The notes beneath the pieces are model-generated. The model did not search any database and was not told the DNA's origin. It was given only the letters and a program-made list of their open reading frames with translations. From Candidatus Methylomirabilota bacterium (lineage in GTDB: Bacteria > Methylomirabilota > Methylomirabilia > Rokubacteriales > CSP1-6), in assembly GCA_036001065.1 (NCBI GenBank), contig DASYUQ010000090.1, positions 1 to 43,301 of the forward strand: DNA of 43,301 bases. Direction: 5' to 3'. Shown here one piece after another: positions 38,767-43,301 of this stretch. Both the position numbers and the translations under genes were made by a program. Each line of letters opens with the position of its first letter. Within the stretch, counting starts at the first letter, position 1.

Positions 38767-40212
38767 ATGAGTGACCATGGGCTGGCCAGACGGACGTTCA
38801 TTCGAGCGGGACTGGCGGCCGCCTTCACCGGCCCCTGGGTGCTGCGGCACCCGCGCGCCGCCCAGGCGGGCCCCGAGGAGGACGGGATCGTCAAGGCCGC
38901 CAAGAAGACGGGGGCGGGCGACCTGAACGGCATGATCTGGTCACTCTACTACCGCAACATGCAGCGTCTCTCGGACGAGTTCCGCGGCCTCACCGGCATC
39001 GGCGTCAAGAACATCCAGGACATCAGCATCTTCCAGATCCCCCAGCGCGCGATGGCCGAGGCCTTGTCGCGCTCGCCCGAGTTCGACTTCTTCCACGTGG
39101 ACTCCAACATGATCCCCTCCCTCGCCTCGGCAGGGCTCCTGGAGCCGCTGGACGAGTACGTCAAGGAGGCGGGCTACCAGCTCGACATGGTGGCAAACTT
39201 CGCCAGCTTCATGCGCTACAAGGGAAAGACCTACGGCATCCCTACGGACGGTAACGTCCACATCCAGTACATCCGGAAGGACTACTTCGAGAACCCCGAG
39301 GAGCAAAAGGCCTTCGCCGACAAACACGGCCGGCCCCTCACCTGGCCCAAGACCTGGGAGGAGCATCAGCAGGTCCTGGAGTTCTTCCACCGGCCGGACA
39401 AGGGGCTCATCGGCTCGGGGAGCCTGCGCAACCGGGCCAACGGCGTGACCTGGTGGTACATGCACTTCTACAGCGCGGGGGGGTTCCCCTTCAACGATGA
39501 TTTCGAGCCCACGCTCAATACCAAGGCCGGCGAGTACGCTGTGGACGTCTATCTCAACTTGAAGAAGGTCTCCCATCCCGAGGCGCCGGGCTGGGGCACG
39601 CCCCAGATGATTCCCCAGATCGTCGGAGGCCACATGTTCTCGGCCCAGTACTGGGACGGGACGTGCCGCCAGATCGAGAGCGACCCGAACTCGAAGACCA
39701 AGGGAAAGTTCCTCTACGGCCTGGTGCCGGGCTCCCAGCTCTCCGGGAAGCTCGTGCATCGCTCGATCTCGTCGCCGCTGGCCGCCATCCTGATCAATCG
39801 CCACAGCCCGCGGAAGCGCCAGGCGGCCTACCTGGCGCTCTACTGGGGCACGTTGAAGAACAGCATCGAGATCGTGAGCCATCCGACGTGGACCTTCCAC
39901 GATCCCTGGCACGCCGGCCACTTCGCGAGCCCGGACGTGGAGCAGCGCTACACGAAGGAAGGGCTGGCCGCCATCAAGAAGAATCTCTTCGTGACGACGC
40001 CGCCCGTCTACCTGACCGGCCATCTGGAGTTCCAGGACGCGCTGGGCAAGGCGCTATCCGAAGCCTACGTCGGTCAGCTCAAGGCGAAGGACGTCCTCAC
40101 CCAGACCGAGGAGGAGTGGCGGAAGCTCGTCGCCAAGATCGGCAAGCGCAAGCTCAAGGAGGAGATGGCCAGCTACAAGGCCGCGTTCCCGAAGCTCGAC
40201 GTTCCGAGCTGA
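38767..40212 (+). CDS. ABC transporter substrate-binding protein (family 1, carbohydrate-type)
   Basis: A 481-residue extracellular binding protein of the sugar/polyol class. The N-terminus has a Tat-type signal: A-R-R-T-F-I-R-A-G followed by LAAAFTGPWVLRHP. Conserved core segments are MAEALSRSPEFDFFHVDSNM, LASAGLLEPLDEYVKE and YKGKTYGIPTDGNVHIQYIR. ATG 38767 follows GGAGGAGG. It is the first gene of a four-gene importer operon. The ligand is not readable. Confidence 0.92.
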   Translation: MSDHGLARRTFIRAGLAAAFTGPWVLRHPRAAQAGPEEDGIVKAAKKTGAGDLNGMIWSLYYRNMQRLSDEFRGLTGIGVKNIQDISIFQIPQRAMAEALSRSPEFDFFHVDSNMIPSLASAGLLEPLDEYVKEAGYQLDMVANFASFMRYKGKTYGIPTDGNVHIQYIRKDYFENPEEQKAFADKHGRPLTWPKTWEEHQQVLEFFHRPDKGLIGSGSLRNRANGVTWWYMHFYSAGGFPFNDDFEPTLNTKAGEYAVDVYLNLKKVSHPEAPGWGTPQMIPQIVGGHMFSAQYWDGTCRQIESDPNSKTKGKFLYGLVPGSQLSGKLVHRSISSPLAAILINRHSPRKRQAAYLALYWGTLKNSIEIVSHPTWTFHDPWHAGHFASPDVEQRYTKEGLAAIKKNLFVTTPPVYLTGHLEFQDALGKALSEAYVGQLKAKDVLTQTEEEWRKLVAKIGKRKLKEEMASYKAAFPKLDVPS

Positions 40213-40233
40213 GCGGGAGAGGAGGGTCCTCCG

Positions 40234-41154
40234 TTGCCACGGAGCCGCGGGCCGGGGGCCGTCTTCAAGTGGACCCTTCTCACCCCCTTCTTCGCCCTGC
40301 TGCTGTTCCTCGCTCCGGTCTTCCTCCTCCAGCTCTACTTCAGCCTGCACTCCTGGACGATCTACCTCACGAACTGGTGGGACGCCGAGTTCGTCTGGTT
40401 CGACATGTTCCAGGACGTGCTCACCGATCCCCGCTTCGGCTGGTCCATCGCCCGCTCGCTGGCGTTCGCCGCCATCTCCACGCTGGGCTGCTTCGTGGCG
40501 GGCTTCGGCCTGGCGCTGCTCATGTACCGGCCGTTCCGCGGCCACGGCATCTTCTATGCGGTCTTCATCCTGCCCATGCTCACGGTGCCGATCGTGATCG
40601 CCTACACCTTCGAGATGCTGCTCTATCAGAAGGGCCCGCTGAACGGCATCCTGAGCGCGATCCTCGGGACCGACGTCAACGTGATCTGGCTGAGCGATCC
40701 CCGGATCGCCGTCGTCACCACGATCCTCCTCGAGATCTGGAACTGGACCCCCTTCGTCTTCATCATCATGATGGCGGGGCTCTCGGCGCTGCCGCGCGAG
40801 CTCGATGAGGCGGCCCAGAACTTGGGAGCGAGCCGGTGGCGGATCTTGCTGGAGGTGAAGCTGCCGCTGCTGCGCCCGGTGATCTTCCTGGCCCTCACCC
40901 TGCGGTTCCTGGAGGCGATCGGCGAGTTCCCGAAGACCTGGGCCCTCTTCCAGGGCGGCCCGGGCACCGCCACCGAGACCATTCCCGTCTACCTCTACCT
41001 CACGACCTGGCAGTACTTCCACGTTTCGAAGGGCGCGGCGATGTCCTACCTGGTCATGCTGCTGATGATCGGCATCGTCCTCCTGGCGATCCGGGTGCTC
41101 CGGCGGGAGAAGCGGGTGCTCGACACGCTGTACACGGCGCCGGCGCGGCCGTGA
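40234..41154 (+). CDS. ABC transporter permease (MalF/UgpA-like)
   Basis: A 306-residue inner-membrane permease with six predicted hydrophobic segments, the first in FALLLFLAPVFLLQLYFSL. The coupling-helix signature is ELDEAAQNLGASRWRILLEVKLPLLRPV, matching the EAA-x3-G-x9-I-x-L-P motif. The start is TTG at 40234 preceded by GGAGAGGAGG. It is the third-position partner of a second permease whose GTG overlaps its stop (GTGA). Confidence 0.93.
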   Translation: MPRSRGPGAVFKWTLLTPFFALLLFLAPVFLLQLYFSLHSWTIYLTNWWDAEFVWFDMFQDVLTDPRFGWSIARSLAFAAISTLGCFVAGFGLALLMYRPFRGHGIFYAVFILPMLTVPIVIAYTFEMLLYQKGPLNGILSAILGTDVNVIWLSDPRIAVVTTILLEIWNWTPFVFIIMMAGLSALPRELDEAAQNLGASRWRILLEVKLPLLRPVIFLALTLRFLEAIGEFPKTWALFQGGPGTATETIPVYLYLTTWQYFHVSKGAAMSYLVMLLMIGIVLLAIRVLRREKRVLDTLYTAPARP

Positions 41155-42026
41155 AGCGCACGACGAGGCGGCGGCTCTACGCGGTGCTCCGCTTTGCCGT
41201 CCTGGGCGTCTGGCTCCTGATCGTCGCCTTCCCGATGTACTGGGTCGTCGCGACCTCCTTCAAGCCCGACCACGAGTGGTTCGCCTGGCCGCCCGTTTAC
41301 TGGACGAAGACGCCCACCCTCGAGAACTACCTCACGGTATGGACCGGCCTCTCGCGCGTCTATCGGACCCAGGAGGCCCTGTCGATGCAGAAGCCGTGGC
41401 TGGCGCTTCAGCACAGCCTGACGATCGCCCTCACCGCGACCGCGCTGTCGGTGGCCCTGGGGACGCTGCTCGCCTACGGCGTCTCGCGCTACCGCCTCCT
41501 GTCGGACACGCGGATGTTCAATTTGTTGATGCTGCGCATGATCCCGCCCATCGTGGTGGCGGCGCCGCTCACCCTCTACTACGCCGCCCTCAACCTGCTG
41601 GATTCGGTGACGGGGCTCGTGATCGTCTACGTCATCATCACGCTCCCCTACTCCGTCTGGATGACGAAGAGCTTCATCGACGAAATCCCCCTCGAGGTCG
41701 AACAGGCGGCGGCCATCCTGGGGGCGAGCCGGTGGAGGACGATCTGGGAGGTGACGGTCCCCCTGGCCCGCTCGGGCGTGGTGGCGACGTTCATGTTCGT
41801 CCTCATCCTCACCTGGAGCGAGTACCTGCTGGCGCTCATCCTGACCAAGACGGAGGTCGTGACACTGCCGGTGCAGCTCGCCAAGTACGAGGGCTCGAGC
41901 GAGGGCCGGGTCTACGGGCGGCAGGCCGCCCTGGCGGTGGGCATCACCATCCCCCTCGTCGTCATCGGCTGCCTGATCCGCAAGCACCTGGTCCGCGGCT
42001 TCAGCTTCGGCATGGTGAAGAGGTAG
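41151..42026 (+). CDS. ABC transporter permease (MalG/UgpE-like)
   Basis: A 291-residue permease and partner of the preceding one. The N-terminal membrane helix is FAVLGVWLLIVAFPMYWVVATSF. The EAA motif is EVEQAAAILGASRWRTIWEVTVPL, followed by a strong helix VVATFMFVLILTWSEYLLALIL. GTG 41151 overlaps the preceding stop. The longer frame upstream is a shadow of the first permease and is rejected. Confidence 0.93.
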   Translation: MKRTTRRRLYAVLRFAVLGVWLLIVAFPMYWVVATSFKPDHEWFAWPPVYWTKTPTLENYLTVWTGLSRVYRTQEALSMQKPWLALQHSLTIALTATALSVALGTLLAYGVSRYRLLSDTRMFNLLMLRMIPPIVVAAPLTLYYAALNLLDSVTGLVIVYVIITLPYSVWMTKSFIDEIPLEVEQAAAILGASRWRTIWEVTVPLARSGVVATFMFVLILTWSEYLLALILTKTEVVTLPVQLAKYEGSSEGRVYGRQAALAVGITIPLVVIGCLIRKHLVRGFSFGMVKR

Positions 42027-42032
42027 CTCGGC

Positions 42033-43112
42033 GTGGCGCGCATCGAGCTCCAGGGGCTGCGGAAGGTCTTCGGCCGGGACATCGAGGCGGTCAAGGGGCT
42101 CGACCTGGCGATCGAGGAGGGCGAGTTCGTGGTGCTGGTCGGGCCCTCCGGATGCGGCAAGACGACCACGCTGCGCATGATCGCGGGATTCGAGGAGCCG
42201 ACCGAGGGCGAGATCCGCATCGACGGCCGGGTGGTGAACGACCTGGAGCCCGGCCAGCGGAACCTGGGCATGGTGTTCCAGACCCACGCCCTCTTCCCCC
42301 ACAAGACGGTGTTCCAGAACATCGAGTTCGGTCCCCGCATGAAGAAGATGGATCCCGAGACGCGCAAGCGCCGCGTGCGGGAGGTCGCCGAGACGGTCAG
42401 GATCGCGCATCTGCTGGACAAGCTCCCCGCGCAGTGCTCGGGCGGCGAGGCCCAGCGGGTAGCGCTGGCGCGGACCCTCATCACCGAACCGTCCGCCTTC
42501 CTGCTCGACGAGCCCCTGGCCAGCCTGGACGCCAAGCTGCGCCGCGAGATGCGGGCCGAGATCGACCGGTTGCACGAGGAGCTCGAGAAGACATTCGTCT
42601 TCGTCACCCACGACCAGGAGGAGGCCATGACGCTGGCCGACCGCATCGTGGTCATGCGGGACGGCCGGATCGAGCAGATGGGCACGCCGCTCGAGATCTA
42701 CAACGATCCCGTCGACTACTTCGTGGCGGACTTCTTCGGCAGCCCCTCGATGAACCTGCTCCGGGGAAGGATCCGCCGATCGGACGGCGGGGCCACATTC
42801 GAGGGTCCCGGCTTCACGCTCGCCCTTCCGCCAGGCCTCGCCGGCGCGCCCGAGAGCCCCTGCACGCTGGGCATCCGGCCCGAGCATCTCCGGATCGGCG
42901 CGCCGAGCGGGACCTTCCACTGCAAGGTCAAGCTCGTCGAGCCCCTGGGGAAGGACACGCTGCTCTACTTCGAGCACGGGGCCGAGCGCCCCACCATCGC
43001 CATCGTGGAGGGGTCGAGCCCCTACCAGGCGGGAGAGTCGCTGGGTGTCACCTTCGATCCCGGGCGCATCTATCTCTTCGACGCAGCGGGCAGGCGCGTG
43101 CGCGCCGCCTAA
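42033..43112 (+). CDS. ABC transporter ATP-binding protein (UgpC/MalK-like)
   Basis: A 359-residue ATPase subunit. Walker A is GPSGCGKT (37-44), the signature is C-S-G-G-E at 135-139 instead of the usual L-S-G-G-Q, and Walker B is FLLDE (156-160) with switch His in FVTHDQEEAM. The C-terminal part holds a TOBE-type regulatory domain ending LGVTFDPGRIYLFDAAG. The start is GTG at 42033, six bases after the permease stop. It energises the upstream two-permease importer; polyol, oligosaccharide or glycerol phosphate is possible. Confidence 0.94.
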   Translation: MARIELQGLRKVFGRDIEAVKGLDLAIEEGEFVVLVGPSGCGKTTTLRMIAGFEEPTEGEIRIDGRVVNDLEPGQRNLGMVFQTHALFPHKTVFQNIEFGPRMKKMDPETRKRRVREVAETVRIAHLLDKLPAQCSGGEAQRVALARTLITEPSAFLLDEPLASLDAKLRREMRAEIDRLHEELEKTFVFVTHDQEEAMTLADRIVVMRDGRIEQMGTPLEIYNDPVDYFVADFFGSPSMNLLRGRIRRSDGGATFEGPGFTLALPPGLAGAPESPCTLGIRPEHLRIGAPSGTFHCKVKLVEPLGKDTLLYFEHGAERPTIAIVEGSSPYQAGESLGVTFDPGRIYLFDAAGRRVRAA

Positions 43113-43118
43113 TATAAT
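43113..43118 (+). promoter_or_regulatory. Perfect -10 TATAAT before the VOC gene
   Basis: TATAAT is exact and rare in this GC-rich sequence. It lies 30 bases before the next ATG. No convincing -35 is present, so extra activation or only a weak promoter is expected. Confidence 0.45.
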
Positions 43119-43148
43119 GATCGCGCGCGAACGCCAGGAGGCAGAGGA

Positions 43149-43301
43149 ATGAATATGACCACGTCAGCAGCCGTGCTCAGCCACTTCGGGATCCACGTGA
43201 CCGACCTCGAGCGCATGCAGGACTTCTACACGCGCGTGATGGGGCTCCTGGTCATGGATCGCGGGACGAACCGGGACGGGACCACGCTGGTCTTCCTGTC
43301 G
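43149..43301 (+). CDS. VOC/glyoxalase-family protein, N-terminal part only
   Basis: Fifty-one codons are visible before the window ends. The sequence LSHFGIHVTDLERMQDFYTR, then VMGLLVMDRGTNRDG and TTLVFLS, is the first beta-alpha-beta module of a VOC protein (glyoxalase or extradiol dioxygenase type), with the metal-ligand His in F-G-I-H-V. ATG 43149 is preceded by AGGAGGCAGAGGA. Function cannot be narrowed from this part. Confidence 0.85.
   Translation, partial: MNMTTSAAVLSHFGIHVTDLERMQDFYTRVMGLLVMDRGTNRDGTTLVFLS

Noticed and set aside
41046-42977. Minus-strand frame of 643 codons opposite the second permease and the ABC ATPase
   Set aside because: Shadow of two strongly supported plus-strand genes.
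1-43301. tRNA, rRNA, riboswitch or CRISPR array
   Set aside because: No cloverleaf, rRNA segment, riboswitch core or regular repeat-spacer array was recognised when reading both strands; short RNAs could still be missed without a covariance-model search.

Overview
The window is a high-GC, gene-dense bacterial chromosome segment. It has short gaps, many GTG/TTG starts, and stop/start overlaps of the ATGA or GTGA type. The gene content (type IV pilus, Mgl and chemosensory genes, aldehyde:ferredoxin oxidoreductase, many ABC importers, TcuA/EthD, UdgX) and the base composition suggest an uncultivated soil or subsurface lineage such as Rokubacteria/Methylomirabilota, or a deltaproteobacterium-like group. 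This assignment is inference; no rRNA or other marker gene is present.

Region 1 (1-15106) is a motility-control block. Eleven minus-strand genes run from a PilH/CheY-like regulator (13582) through CheW, a Leu/Ile/Val-type periplasmic binding protein, a methyl-accepting chemoreceptor, a CheA hybrid kinase, a PATAN protein with a degenerate receiver, a receiver-roadblock fusion, a membrane protein with roadblock-like domains, the polarity GTPase MglA and its partner MglB, to the pilus extension ATPase PilB, which leaves the window at base 1. Two divergent plus-strand genes (a TPR-roadblock protein and a roadblock protein) share a 322-base intergenic region that holds a 17-base palindrome. The block looks like one pathway: ligand sensing, histidine kinase, response regulators, Mgl polarity switch, pilus motor.

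Region 2 (15114-22787) holds a TcuA-like flavoprotein with an EthD-like protein, a HugZ-like protein preceded by a Fic remnant, a ribbon-helix-helix/MazF-type toxin-antitoxin pair with a clear operator, and a large UvrD-type helicase-nuclease. The helicase is interrupted at its ADDDQ/S motif by a 361-residue intein that carries a GIY-YIG-like segment.

Region 3 (22895-29431) is a patchwork. It has two overlapping D-2-hydroxyacid dehydrogenases, a chimeric and broken TauD-type dioxygenase gene that carries an 82-bp MITE-like insertion with CTAG target duplications, a dienelactone hydrolase, strong hairpins, a sirtuin, a frameshifted FKBP isomerase, a PdxH-like oxidase, a dehydrogenase fragment, and a UdgX-type uracil-DNA glycosylase with a shortened DUF4130 region.

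Region 4 (29534-43301) contains an aldehyde:ferredoxin oxidoreductase, an aldo/keto reductase, a secreted beta-propeller protein, a GAF protein, a divergent Mur ligase, a small Cys-rich DNA-binding candidate coupled to a single-domain response regulator and preceded by a 24-base palindrome, a complete carbohydrate-type ABC importer, and the start of a VOC/glyoxalase-family gene. I saw no tRNA, rRNA or CRISPR.
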